A program made the translations under genes and the position numbers. Below the pieces are notes generated by a model. That model was not told the origin of the DNA, did no database searches, and saw only the letters and a list, made by a program, of their open reading frames with translations. Positions 1 through 7,136 of a DNA stretch of 41,338 nt are shown piece after piece. Within the stretch, counting starts at the first letter, position 1. Each line of letters opens with the position of its first letter. Origin of the DNA: Dehalococcoidales bacterium (GTDB lineage Bacteria > Chloroflexota > Dehalococcoidia > Dehalococcoidales > UBA2162); assembly GCA_030690265.1 (NCBI GenBank), contig JAUYHA010000106.1:1-41338 (forward strand), in the 5' to 3' direction.

Positions 1-17
1 AAGTAAAGGAGGAGTAA

Positions 18-1040
18 TTGGACACGAAAATAAAGCGTAATCTTAAATTCGGCAAGGTCCTGGCACCACTCGTAATCAAGTCCCGGTTCAGATCTTTCCC
101 TCTATGGGCTCACCTCTTTGTTACCCGGAAGTGTAACCTGAGCTGCCCGTATTGCTTCATCAAAGATAACTCGAAGGATGAGCTGGACTTAGCCAATATG
201 GAGCTGGTTGTCGACCGCCTGCACAATCTTGGTGTCCGGATCATATCTTTCTACGGCGGTGAGCCGACAATACGTAAGGACTTCCCGGAGCTGGTCAAGT
301 ATACCTGCAGCAAGGGAATGATTACCCACGTATCGACGAATGGGACGAAACTCGATAAACAGTATATCGACCGCCTGGCGGGTGCCGGCATCGATATCAT
401 CAATCTGTCGGTTGACTCGGTACTCGATACTTCGCGGAAAGATATGGCACACAGTAAGAGGGTGCTCGAGGACCTGCTTATAGCGAGAGACCATTTCGGG
501 TTTGTGATGGCCGTCAATATGGTTCTTACCAGCCAGAATGTAGGCTCGGCGCTGGAGACTATTAGAACCTTGGGGAATTACGATATCCCGGTGTCCATCT
601 GCCCGATTGTAAAGAACACGTACAATTCCGTCCCTCAGGACCAGAGCCTCTTCTTCAATACGCCCAAGGAAAGAGCAGCTCTTTACGGGGTACTCAGGCA
701 TATCGAGGTGCTAAGGAAGTCAGGCATCAAGATTATTGATCCGCCCCAGTACTTCCGGGACGTCAAGAGCTTCATGGAAGGTGTGCTGAAAGACTGGGAC
801 TGTACGGCCGGCGAGTACTCGATATCGGTGGATGTGGACGGGCGTATTCAGTTCTGTTGCGGCTTGCAGCCGGAGAATATCAGTATCTTTGACCTGGTTC
901 GCGGCGATCTGAATGGTATGTATAAGGCCCGGAGAGATGCGGCCGTTGCCCGGTGTAAAAAGGTCTGTATCGGCAACTGCCACTACGACGCTTCGTATCT
1001 AATCAGGCACCCGATGTCAGTAATCAAAACTGTCGGATAG
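18..1040 (+). CDS. radical SAM protein with SPASM-like C-terminus
   Basis: The TTG start is chosen because AAAGGAGG lies 6-13 bases upstream. Near residue 40 the protein has the radical SAM cluster motif C-x3-C-x2-C (RKCNLSCPYCF), followed by FYGGEPT, the usual SAM-binding GGEP region. The C-terminus has further cysteines (FCCGLQ, then ARCKKVCIGNCHYDA) that resemble a SPASM/twitch auxiliary iron-sulfur domain. Length 340 aa is normal for the family. Such enzymes use a 4Fe-4S cluster to make a 5'-deoxyadenosyl radical, and SPASM members often modify peptides or sugars. No substrate peptide is recognisable nearby. The family is secure; the substrate is unknown. Confidence 0.88.
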   Translation: MDTKIKRNLKFGKVLAPLVIKSRFRSFPLWAHLFVTRKCNLSCPYCFIKDNSKDELDLANMELVVDRLHNLGVRIISFYGGEPTIRKDFPELVKYTCSKGMITHVSTNGTKLDKQYIDRLAGAGIDIINLSVDSVLDTSRKDMAHSKRVLEDLLIARDHFGFVMAVNMVLTSQNVGSALETIRTLGNYDIPVSICPIVKNTYNSVPQDQSLFFNTPKERAALYGVLRHIEVLRKSGIKIIDPPQYFRDVKSFMEGVLKDWDCTAGEYSISVDVDGRIQFCCGLQPENISIFDLVRGDLNGMYKARRDAAVARCKKVCIGNCHYDASYLIRHPMSVIKTVG

Positions 1041-1041
1041 T

Positions 1042-1064
1042 TTTACAATAGCACTTAAGGTAAA
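1042..1064. promoter_or_regulatory. 23-bp inverted repeat TTTAC-N13-GTAAA, copy 1
   Basis: TTTAC at 1042-1046 and GTAAA at 1060-1064. The right arm runs straight into the GGAGG ribosome site of the gene at 1076. This is one of eleven complete copies in the window with identical arm spacing. It may be a DNA operator or an mRNA leader element. A right half-copy (AGTAAAGGAGG) also starts the window at bases 2-12. Confidence 0.7.
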
Positions 1065-1075
1065 GGAGGTCATTC

Positions 1076-1237
1076 ATGACTAAGAATCCGTTCCCGGAGT
1101 TTGTTGAGGATGAGGCCAGCGGAGTCAAGGTTCCGAATCAGAGATACCAGGATTGGCAGGCCGGTTATGCAGCTGCTTTCAAAGACTATCTTCAGATACT
1201 GCTAAATGGCATCGATAGGTTAAAAAGGTTGTTTTAG
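1076..1237 (+). CDS. small hypothetical protein, 53 aa
   Basis: This short gene has a perfect ribosome site (AAAGGAGGT, five bases before the ATG) and sits between two copies of the 23-bp inverted repeat. The product begins MTKNPFPEFVEDEASG and ends in a basic amphipathic stretch (GIDRLKRLF). No domain is recognised. Placement and ribosome site make it a likely real gene. Confidence 0.65.
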   Translation: MTKNPFPEFVEDEASGVKVPNQRYQDWQAGYAAAFKDYLQILLNGIDRLKRLF

Positions 1238-1238
1238 T

Positions 1239-1261
1239 TTTACAATAACTATTAAAGTAAA
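1239..1261. promoter_or_regulatory. 23-bp inverted repeat TTTAC-N13-GTAAA, copy 2
   Basis: TTTAC 1239-1243 and GTAAA 1257-1261. It begins two bases after the stop codon of the 53-aa gene and abuts the GGGAGG ribosome site of the next gene. Confidence 0.7.
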
Positions 1262-1274
1262 GGGAGGTAGGAAA

Positions 1275-1466
1275 ATGTCAAAGGTCAAAGTCGAGGTAGA
1301 GATACCAGACGGGACATATTGTAATCCTGCTACAGTTTCATTCTGTCCTTTTTGGTGGGAAAGCGAAGATGGTGATATAGGGTGTGGCCTATTAAACGTC
1401 TCAAAAGAGGAATATAGAGAGGAGGCCGAATGTATCAAGTTCCTCTCCTGCCCAAATCCAGAATAG
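1275..1466 (+). CDS. small cysteine-containing protein, 63 aa
   Basis: The ATG follows GGGAGGTAGGAAA. The protein has five cysteines (YCNP, SFCPFWW, IGCGLL, AECIKF, LSCPNP), enough to hold one metal ion, but no known family is recognised. It stands between two 23-bp inverted repeats, as do its neighbours, so it probably shares their control. Confidence 0.65.
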   Translation: MSKVKVEVEIPDGTYCNPATVSFCPFWWESEDGDIGCGLLNVSKEEYREEAECIKFLSCPNPE

Positions 1467-1470
1467 CCAG

Positions 1471-1493
1471 TTTACAAAATATACTTTAGTAAA
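1471..1493. promoter_or_regulatory. 23-bp inverted repeat TTTAC-N13-GTAAA, copy 3
   Basis: TTTAC 1471-1475 and GTAAA 1489-1493, followed at once by GGGGCTGGCC and the ATG at 1504. It is the third in a row of small gene plus repeat units. Confidence 0.7.
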
Positions 1494-1503
1494 GGGGCTG
1501 GCC

Positions 1504-1668
1504 ATGGATAAGAAAATACTTATAATCGGCATCGGCCACGAAGGGAACCCGGCTCGTGAGCTGATGAAACTCCTGGCAGATCCGGTGATGGAGAAGCCGA
1601 CCCTGGAAGCCTTCGACATACACAAACCGAATCGCGCCGAGCGACGACGTAAACAGAGAAGAAAGTAG
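1504..1668 (+). CDS. small hypothetical protein, 54 aa, basic tail
   Basis: The product starts MDKKILIIGIGHEGNPARELMKLLADP and ends in the very basic RAERRRKQRRK. The start resembles a short beta-strand and glycine turn like those opening nucleotide-binding proteins, but it is far too short to be one. It lies eight bases before the next gene, in the same unit. Confidence 0.55.
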   Translation: MDKKILIIGIGHEGNPARELMKLLADPVMEKPTLEAFDIHKPNRAERRRKQRRK

Positions 1669-1676
1669 GTGATATT

Positions 1677-2045
1677 TTGACTGGGAAGCACGTCAAATAT
1701 AGGCAGGTCAACCATCTCAGCATCACTCAAGGTAAGGATAAGGTCTGGCGAGTACGAACAACCTGGTGGCCCCATAACGTACTCTTTTCCGACGCAGACC
1801 ATGACATAGCTTACCAATGGGCCAACAGGCACAGGAAGCTTGCCAAGAAAGAACCGGCCTGGTCCCCTCAAGACCTGGAGTATCTTTCCGAAACTTATGG
1901 CACCATCCCTGCTGCAGTTATAGGACAGCGGCTTGGGCGAAGCGTTAATGCTTTGAAGATAATCACCTACCGTAAGCTGGGAGTGAACCAGCGGAGCAAC
2001 TTCTATACTGCTACCGCCACCGCCGGCGAGATGGGTATACCCTGA
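1677..2045 (+). CDS. DNA-binding protein, N-terminal part (stops inside an HTH)
   Basis: TTG start after GTAGGTGATATT. Residues 58-105 (EPAWSPQDLEYLSETYG...RSVNALKIITYRKLGV) look like a Myb/SANT-like helix-turn-helix. The frame then enters a second, MerR-like HTH (FYTATATAGEMGIP) and stops at TGA 2043-2045, in the middle of that motif. The sequence after the stop, in the same frame (AKTIVSWMERGFLKGKR), is the missing half. So this is either half of a broken gene or a product extended by stop-codon readthrough. CGA to TGA, a single C-to-T change, would explain it. Confidence 0.7.
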   Translation: MTGKHVKYRQVNHLSITQGKDKVWRVRTTWWPHNVLFSDADHDIAYQWANRHRKLAKKEPAWSPQDLEYLSETYGTIPAAVIGQRLGRSVNALKIITYRKLGVNQRSNFYTATATAGEMGIP

Positions 2046-2066
2046 GCTAAGACAATCGTCTCCTGG

Positions 2067-2501
2067 ATGGAGAGGGGTTTTCTTAAAGGTAAACGAGCTC
2101 CTTATTGCTATGGCAGGAATCGGGTTTATCACTTCGAATACGAAGATATCATGAAATGCCTCCGGCGCCGTCCGTGGCTTGTAAAACCTGATTCAATGCC
2201 TCAGAGCTACTTCCGTTCACTCGTAAGGGAGGAGTGGGAACGCGACCCCTGGTATAGCTGCGTAGAAGCTCAGCGTTTTCTTGGTTTGCATGATGAACAT
2301 GCCAATGCCGTACACCGGTACATTCGAAGAGGTTGGATAAAGGCTGAGAGGAAGCCTGGTGCAGGCGGGCTCGGCGAATACGTCATCCGAAAGAGCGCCA
2401 TCGATTACTTTATCAAGAACGACCCGCGGCCGATACTCTATCATGCTCATCGTAGTGAGGCTAAACGCAAGGAGGTTAATTTATGTCTCGTAGAATCATA
2501 G
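2067..2501 (+). CDS. DNA-binding protein, C-terminal part (two MerR-like HTH units)
   Basis: Same frame as the preceding gene, separated only by one TGA. The first in-frame ATG is at 2067 but it has no good ribosome site, and its first residues (MERGFLKGKR) are the second half of an HTH begun upstream. A further winged-HTH-like unit follows near residues 65-120 (WYSCVEAQRFLGLHDEHANAV...RRGWIKAERKPG). The family pattern is excisionase or MerR-type DNA binding. It may be translated alone, by readthrough, or not at all. Confidence 0.6.
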   Translation: MERGFLKGKRAPYCYGRNRVYHFEYEDIMKCLRRRPWLVKPDSMPQSYFRSLVREEWERDPWYSCVEAQRFLGLHDEHANAVHRYIRRGWIKAERKPGAGGLGEYVIRKSAIDYFIKNDPRPILYHAHRSEAKRKEVNLCLVES

Positions 2502-2797
2502 GACAATGTAATACTTCTGACTTCAAGGACATCGAGCACCTAGCCAGCCTAACAGAGATAGAGATATATTCCACTAACCTGTCTCCCAGGCAGAAAGCCG
2601 CCGTCAGAGTATTAAGCCATTTTCAATCCTGTGGCGTGCCTTTCGAGGTATTGCTTAAGCTCCGAGAGGTACTCGTCTGGGAGATGCCCGATAAGGGATT
2701 GGCGTTTGAATACAAGCTACTGGACGCGAGGGATAGCGTAACTCAGAATGTTTTGTGGACTATGCAGCCACGAAAAATAAAGGTAGAAAGGAGGTGA
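2483..2797 (+). CDS. hypothetical protein, 104 aa, first gene of the PRTRC block
   Basis: The ATG overlaps the end of the HTH gene and has AAGGAGGTTAATTT upstream. Residues 33-67 (SPRQKAAVRVLSHFQSCGVPFEVLLKLREVLVWEM) predict two helices. It ends three bases before the ubiquitin-like gene, with that gene's ribosome site inside its last codons, so the two are co-translated. No family is recognised. Confidence 0.7.
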   Translation: MSRRIIGQCNTSDFKDIEHLASLTEIEIYSTNLSPRQKAAVRVLSHFQSCGVPFEVLLKLREVLVWEMPDKGLAFEYKLLDARDSVTQNVLWTMQPRKIKVERR

Positions 2798-2800
2798 AAC

Positions 2801-3010
2801 ATGGCAAGAATATTCGTTTATGACGGCAGAGAATTCCCGGACCCCGACCCGAAGATGACGGCCGATGAAGTACGTCAGTCTATGGTCAATTTCTTCCCCG
2901 AGCTGGCCAACGCCGATACGACGTCCGGTAAGCGGAAGACTAAAGAGAACCCGGCTCTGGAAGACGATACATTCGAATTCAAGAGACGTACCGGCACGAA
3001 AGGAAGGTAG
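2801..3010 (+). CDS. PRTRC system protein C (ubiquitin-like beta-grasp)
   Basis: The 69-aa protein begins MARIFVYDGREFPDPDPKMTADEVRQ and has FFPELANAD near residue 35. This matches the PRTRC C pattern as I recall it: an N-terminal strand, LPDPDP, MTPEEVR, then YPEL-x-A. The family end, a Gly-Thr-Lys-Gly tail, is present but followed by one extra arginine (GTKGR). PRTRC C is regarded as the ubiquitin-like partner of the ThiF, E2-like and JAMM proteins encoded just downstream. The ribosome site is AGGAGGTGAAAC. Conjugation itself is inferred, not shown. Confidence 0.82.
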   Translation: MARIFVYDGREFPDPDPKMTADEVRQSMVNFFPELANADTTSGKRKTKENPALEDDTFEFKRRTGTKGR

Positions 3011-3013
3011 TTA

Positions 3014-3286
3014 GTGAACATTTTTGAAAAGGTCGATAACGCCCTGCATAAGGGGACCTGTAACCGGGAAAATGCTCTCGATATCCTTAAGACAGGTATC
3101 GAAGAGGGTACATTGGCTGATGTCGCCAAGGTGATTGCCGACCATTATGGCCTGCTGCCTGCAGAAGTTGTCGTATGGTTCAGCCAGGTACTTAAATGCC
3201 GCGCTCAGCAATCCACCGAGCTACTTCAAAAGATAGTTGCGGACGGATGGGGTGCTAAGACAGGAGGTGGCAACATTGGCAGATGA
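3014..3286 (+). CDS. hypothetical helical protein, 90 aa
   Basis: GTG start after AAGGAAGGTAGTTA, three bases after the ubiquitin-like gene. The product is mostly helical (DNALHKGTCNRENALDILKTGIEEGTLADVAKVIADHYG) and ends in a glycine-rich tail that overlaps the next gene. It lies between proteins C and F, where standard PRTRC cassettes, as I recall them, have no extra gene. Function unknown. Confidence 0.7.
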   Translation: MNIFEKVDNALHKGTCNRENALDILKTGIEEGTLADVAKVIADHYGLLPAEVVVWFSQVLKCRAQQSTELLQKIVADGWGAKTGGGNIGR

Positions 3287-3524
3287 AAAGATACTTGACG
3301 CGATGATAGAAGCCCTCAAGAACGTCCCGGAGAAGAAGTTGTTAATCATCGAGCTGGCCAACAGCATACCCATAAAGAACGGCATGCTCGATATCCCTAC
3401 CCTGCAGGCGAAGCAGAAGGAAATTACCCTGGCTGAAACGGAAGCGAAGGTTTATGGAGCGCATACAATCCAGGCGGTGGAATTACTAGTGCGCCGTGTG
3501 AAGCCAAAGGAAGAGGAGACGTAA
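3276..3524 (+). CDS. hypothetical helical protein, 82 aa
   Basis: TTG 3276 is chosen over upstream starts because AGGAGGTGG lies eight bases before it. The product (MADEKILDAMIEALKNVPEKKLLIIELANSI onward) is predicted helical, with an alternating-charge middle (LQAKQKEITLAETEAKVYGA) that could form a coiled coil. It overlaps the previous gene by 11 bases. No family is recognised; its place in the cassette suggests a partner of the ubiquitin-like system. Confidence 0.7.
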   Translation: MADEKILDAMIEALKNVPEKKLLIIELANSIPIKNGMLDIPTLQAKQKEITLAETEAKVYGAHTIQAVELLVRRVKPKEEET

Positions 3525-3525
3525 C

Positions 3526-4812
3526 ATGTGGGATATAGGAGCAATTATCTCCCAGCATAATCAGTATGCCCTGGACGAGATGATGTCGACGCTCCGGGTT
3601 GAAGTTGTCCAGAGCCCCCAGCCTACGAACTGGTCTTTGTCCGTGCTGGCCGAGAAGCTTAGAACAGGCCCTCCGCTGCTTACGGCCCTGCTGGACCAGT
3701 TCACCAGTGTCGAGGTCATGTGTGGCTTCCTGGAACTAATCATGCGGTACCTGCCGGAACATGAGACCGATATCCTTCGAGAGCGCGGTAATCAGAGGCT
3801 CTACAGGTTTTGTCAGCTTTTCGGCCGGCAGTATTTCCAGCTTCCCGTTTATGCCTGGGATAGCTCTATTGATGAGTTTGTTCACTCGATGCCGGTTACC
3901 CTCCTGGGCTTCTCTTATTCCGCTTACCATGACCTGAACTTCCGCCCGGGATATATCCTTCTGTTGTCTCTTTTAATTTATCCCTATGAAGGCGACGAGA
4001 GGGACTCGGAAGACGACAAGATTCCCTTTAACCCGTTCGACCCGATGAAGAACATGGACTTAAGAGCGGGAACATATAAGCCGGCTGCCAGTGATATCAA
4101 ATGGCTTAAAGAACTGGTAGCAGGCCTGGGTATAGGCGGACAATGGATCGCCCCGATTGGTTTCAACGTGGTGAAAAGAGGCGTTAATACAATTGAGCTT
4201 GTGGAAGCCGCAGATACTCTCGAAGCAAGAGAGATGGTGCTGCGTACTACGATAGTCGCGGAAAAGGCCGGCATTAAAATCAAGGCCAAGCGGAACGGCA
4301 GGACTGCCGAGGAAAAGCTTAATGGCGCCAGGGTAGCTCTGATCGATGCGGCTACGCAGATAGTTGGCCCGGAAGTGGCTAGTCTTATCCTGCCCCAGGG
4401 TTGGGACTGGAAGCACATACACGAACTAACGGACGGCACGGTCTATGACGGAGCCGGGGACTTCGCCGACTGGATTTTCAGGTCGACCGGCTGTACTGTG
4501 CTCGACTCTAATTATGAGGATTGCTCCTACACAGAAGGAGACATGGATCCTCATTTCGCCTGGAGCAAAACCAACGTTAATATCCTGACTAAAGAGCAGC
4601 CTAAAGTCAGGCAGATAAGGGAGAAGATAGATAACGTGGTGCAGTTTATCGAGGGGGATCCGGCTGCCAGATTCAGCGAGCTCCTGGAACTGCTGCGCTC
4701 CAAGCCGGCCGTAAAACGGAAGCTCAAAAAGCTGCATCCCGATGATGACGAGCTGGAACATTACGTTCAATTAGAAGAAACACCAGAGGAGGATGAATAC
4801 CTTGACGAATAA
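3526..4812 (+). CDS. PRTRC F-position protein, 428 aa
   Basis: This large soluble protein lies between protein C and the E2-like protein B, the slot I recall for protein F in classic PRTRC cassettes. It is mainly helical at the N-terminus, has a hydrophobic segment near residues 130-155 (TLLGFSYSAYHDLNFRPGYILLLSLLIYPY), a central mixed region (GQWIAPIGFNVVKRG) and a charged C-terminus with many Asp and Glu. No catalytic motif is seen. Assignment as F rests on gene order and size. Stop and next start overlap. Confidence 0.6.
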   Translation: MWDIGAIISQHNQYALDEMMSTLRVEVVQSPQPTNWSLSVLAEKLRTGPPLLTALLDQFTSVEVMCGFLELIMRYLPEHETDILRERGNQRLYRFCQLFGRQYFQLPVYAWDSSIDEFVHSMPVTLLGFSYSAYHDLNFRPGYILLLSLLIYPYEGDERDSEDDKIPFNPFDPMKNMDLRAGTYKPAASDIKWLKELVAGLGIGGQWIAPIGFNVVKRGVNTIELVEAADTLEAREMVLRTTIVAEKAGIKIKAKRNGRTAEEKLNGARVALIDAATQIVGPEVASLILPQGWDWKHIHELTDGTVYDGAGDFADWIFRSTGCTVLDSNYEDCSYTEGDMDPHFAWSKTNVNILTKEQPKVRQIREKIDNVVQFIEGDPAARFSELLELLRSKPAVKRKLKKLHPDDDELEHYVQLEETPEEDEYLDE

Positions 4813-5569
4813 TAAGAATGATACACCCGGGCTTTCCTGGGCGGTGCCTGAAGAGCTGGGAGTCCCGCCGGATAAGCTAAGGCTCAGGTTGGATTTCTTT
4901 CACCAGGCGACGACCATGACCTTTTTCGCAGGTGATACAGTTACTACCAGGGTTGTCGACGCTCTTGATGTAGCTCATGCCCTGGCCAGCGACATGACCT
5001 TCGGTACCGGTTTGCTTCCTGAAGGCGCTCTATGGTGGACTAATACTAAGAGCGGTCCGGTGACCGCCCTGTATGCCGAGCCTCAAGTCTGGAAGATTGC
5101 GCTTGAGGTAGCACCCGGTAAGCCGCCAAAGCGTTTCGTGCTGCCTTTACCCGGGCTGGTATTCCTACTGACGCCCAATCAGGCGCCATGGGTTTACGCG
5201 GTGAAAAAGAAGCCGACCAAGATGACGGATATCATCTATAAGGCGCCGCTGGCGAATATCTATAATAACGGACGCTCTTGTCCAGGCAGCCATAAGTATC
5301 CGTCCCGCGTTGCCGATATGATACAATCCTTTTTCATGGCCTTTTTCAGTATGGCCGGCGATCGTGGTAAAAGGTCTGTCAAGTATCCCAAGGATGTTCT
5401 GCTGCTGTGGGACTTTCTCAACGGCAAGAAGAAGTATCCTATGGAAGACCTGGTGCCTCACGGCACCATCAGAGACCTTATGACTTACAAGGTTGCTGAT
5501 TCCGGCGATGCGTTCATTGGGGCGCCTCTCCTGGGTATGGCTACTGAAGACGAGGACGAAGACGAATAA
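4802..5569 (+). CDS. PRTRC system protein B (E2-like conjugating enzyme)
   Basis: TTG 4802 is preferred over ATG 4793 because GGAGG at 4788-4792 is nine bases from the TTG but touches the ATG. The probable catalytic cysteine is in NNGRSCPGSHKYP (about residue 160), matching the PRTRC B/E2-like motif of a cysteine after a short hairpin and before a proline. A beta-rich region (RFVLPLPGLVFLLTP) precedes it and helices follow, as in the E2 fold. The C-terminus is strongly acidic. It would carry the ubiquitin-like protein between the ThiF E1 and a target. Role by family; activity not shown. Confidence 0.78.
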   Translation: MTNNKNDTPGLSWAVPEELGVPPDKLRLRLDFFHQATTMTFFAGDTVTTRVVDALDVAHALASDMTFGTGLLPEGALWWTNTKSGPVTALYAEPQVWKIALEVAPGKPPKRFVLPLPGLVFLLTPNQAPWVYAVKKKPTKMTDIIYKAPLANIYNNGRSCPGSHKYPSRVADMIQSFFMAFFSMAGDRGKRSVKYPKDVLLLWDFLNGKKKYPMEDLVPHGTIRDLMTYKVADSGDAFIGAPLLGMATEDEDEDE

Positions 5570-6239
5570 GCAGGTTGGATATCTAACGAATTATTCGTCC
5601 GGGCTTGAAGGGGATCGTGGTATCTTTTTCAACTATATCCTGGCCGGCAACGGTCTGTTCATCGAGGCTTCCAATCGAAGTCTCTCCGCCAGGATCCCGG
5701 TCAGCGATTGCCCAATCCGTGGTCTGGCGCCGTTAAAGCCGAGGATAACGCTTACCTACGGAAGCATCCCACAGCGTTTCTTCGACCTGGCGCTTGATAC
5801 GTTCCTGGCTGCTCCGGACAAGGAAAACTACGTTGGGGTGACCGCCGATGCCGGCTATAACTTCTACGTGCCTCCACAGCAGCAGGAGGAAAACAAGGTA
5901 GTCTACGACGTCGGCAGCTCGGTTATCCTGGATATCCATTCTCACGGCACAATGCATGCTTTCTTCAGTCCCCAGGATAACAAGGACGAGACCGGCTTCC
6001 AGCTATATGCGGTGGTCGGTGATTTAAGGAAGGTGCCCGTTGTGCTTCTGCGAGTAGGGGTCTACGGGTACTTCTACTATCTGAAATGGAAAGAGGTGTT
6101 CGACGGCACATTGTATGTGGCCAGGGAACCCGAATATGAGGAGGTATTGGAAGATGACGTACACGACAGCGTGGAGAGACCTCTTGAGGAACCCGAAGTA
6201 CGTAGCAATGGCATGTGGTGGAGTAAATGGTTCAAATAG
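5493..6239 (+). CDS. PRTRC system protein A (JAMM/Mov34 metalloprotease)
   Basis: The sequence IHSHGTMHAFFSPQD is a complete JAMM motif, H-x-H-x7-S-x2-D (His149, His151, Ser159 and Asp162 counted from 5493). JAMM proteases use zinc to trim ubiquitin-like C-termini or remove the tag. Here the target could be the extra arginine of the ubiquitin-like protein. The start is uncertain: TTG 5493 and ATG 5508 lie inside the E2 gene with no clear ribosome site, and the 62-77 base overlap suggests coupling. The C-terminal tail is encoded by a stretch that resembles the start of the ThiF gene. Confidence 0.8.
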   Translation: MLIPAMRSLGRLSWVWLLKTRTKTNKQVGYLTNYSSGLEGDRGIFFNYILAGNGLFIEASNRSLSARIPVSDCPIRGLAPLKPRITLTYGSIPQRFFDLALDTFLAAPDKENYVGVTADAGYNFYVPPQQQEENKVVYDVGSSVILDIHSHGTMHAFFSPQDNKDETGFQLYAVVGDLRKVPVVLLRVGVYGYFYYLKWKEVFDGTLYVAREPEYEEVLEDDVHDSVERPLEEPEVRSNGMWWSKWFK

Positions 6240-6280
6240 GAGGTAATGGAAGATGACATACACGATACGGTGGGAGGACA
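6137..6280 (+). repeat. duplicated copy of the ThiF translation start region
   Basis: Bases 6137-6177 and 6236-6276 match closely (GAGGAGGTATTGGAAGATGAC against TAGGAGGTAATGGAAGATGAC and on into TACACGA). In the ThiF frame the first copy opens a 30-codon ORF at 6154-6246 whose MTYT start and MACGGVNGSN segment echo MTYT and VVGCGGTGGF of ThiF. The spacing of 99 bases keeps the frame. It reads as a decayed tandem duplication now used as the tail of the JAMM gene. Confidence 0.55.
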
Positions 6281-7131
6281 ACTCGAGCCGGATTCTACCA
6301 ACGAAAATCATAGTCGTGGGATGCGGTGGTACCGGCGGGTTTGTGGCTGAGGGTTTGCTTAGGCTCTTCGGTAGTAATGGGCCCGATATCCTCTTAATCG
6401 ATATGGACCGCGTTGAAGAGCATAATCTGAAGAGACAGAACTTTTACAAACCTGATATCGGCAAATTCAAGGCCCAGGCGCTGGCTGAGCGTTTTGCTCT
6501 GCAATATGGCCGGCGGATAGGATATAGTATCCTTCCGTTCGACCCTGAAATGAAAACCCCGATGGGAGCTGGCATGTCTTCTTACACGATACAGCATGAC
6601 CTGATTATAGGTTGCGTCGACGACAGCACCGATGCCCGGCGGTTGATGGGTTACTGCCTGGATGATTATAAGGGTAACTGGTTGATTGATGCCGGCAACG
6701 GCCATCATTCAGGGCAGGTACTTATCGGGAATGTCAAGGATATCAAAAACCTGCAAAGCGGCTTCGATAAAGGGGCGGGAACTGTTGACAAGCTGCCTAT
6801 GCCGACTCTGCAGGCCCCGTCCTTGTTGATGCCCGTGGTAAAGGAAGCCCCTCAAGTGGATTGTGCGGAAGCGGTCGAGACCGAAGACCAAAGCCCTGTC
6901 ATCAACCAGGCTATGGCCACGCTCGTTTTGCAATTCGTTTACCTGCTTAGCAAGCAAAGGCTACCATGGATGGGCGCCTATATTGACCTCGATACCTTAC
7001 AGACTACGCCAGTCCCGGCCGAGCCGGAAACTATAGCCAGAATGTTAGCGTTAAAGGTCGATACGCTTATCCGGCCAGAAGAACCCATGTGTCATATTGG
7101 CAAAATGTCAAGACCATTAGAAAGGAGGTAA
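6253..7131 (+). CDS. PRTRC ThiF-family E1-like activating enzyme
   Basis: The N-terminus has a Rossmann ATP-binding loop, VVGCGGTGG (residues 22-29), and the classical E1 motif DMDRVEEHNLKRQ (residues 50-62) that contacts ATP. A possible active-site cysteine is Cys204 in QVDCAEAVETEDQSPVINQ, followed by a conserved-looking asparagine. E1-like ThiF proteins adenylate the C-terminal glycine of a ubiquitin-like partner. The 292-aa length is in the range of PRTRC ThiF proteins. Ribosome site AGGAGGTAATGGAAG. Substrate is inferred to be the 69-aa protein encoded at 2801. Confidence 0.85.
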   Translation: MTYTIRWEDNSSRILPTKIIVVGCGGTGGFVAEGLLRLFGSNGPDILLIDMDRVEEHNLKRQNFYKPDIGKFKAQALAERFALQYGRRIGYSILPFDPEMKTPMGAGMSSYTIQHDLIIGCVDDSTDARRLMGYCLDDYKGNWLIDAGNGHHSGQVLIGNVKDIKNLQSGFDKGAGTVDKLPMPTLQAPSLLMPVVKEAPQVDCAEAVETEDQSPVINQAMATLVLQFVYLLSKQRLPWMGAYIDLDTLQTTPVPAEPETIARMLALKVDTLIRPEEPMCHIGKMSRPLERR

Positions 7132-7136
7132 CAATT

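Noticed and set aside
1042-1493. The repeated TTTAC elements as a CRISPR array
   Set aside because: Spacing between copies varies and they are separated by genes, not by uniform spacers; no cas genes are seen.
2043-2045. TGA read as an amino acid throughout the element
   Set aside because: Other genes end at TGA with a proper ribosome site and start right after (for example 2795-2801), so TGA is a stop here.
1401-2132. A 243-codon minus-strand reading frame across the HTH gene
   Set aside because: It is antisense to genes with ribosome sites and HTH motifs, has no ribosome site of its own and an odd composition.
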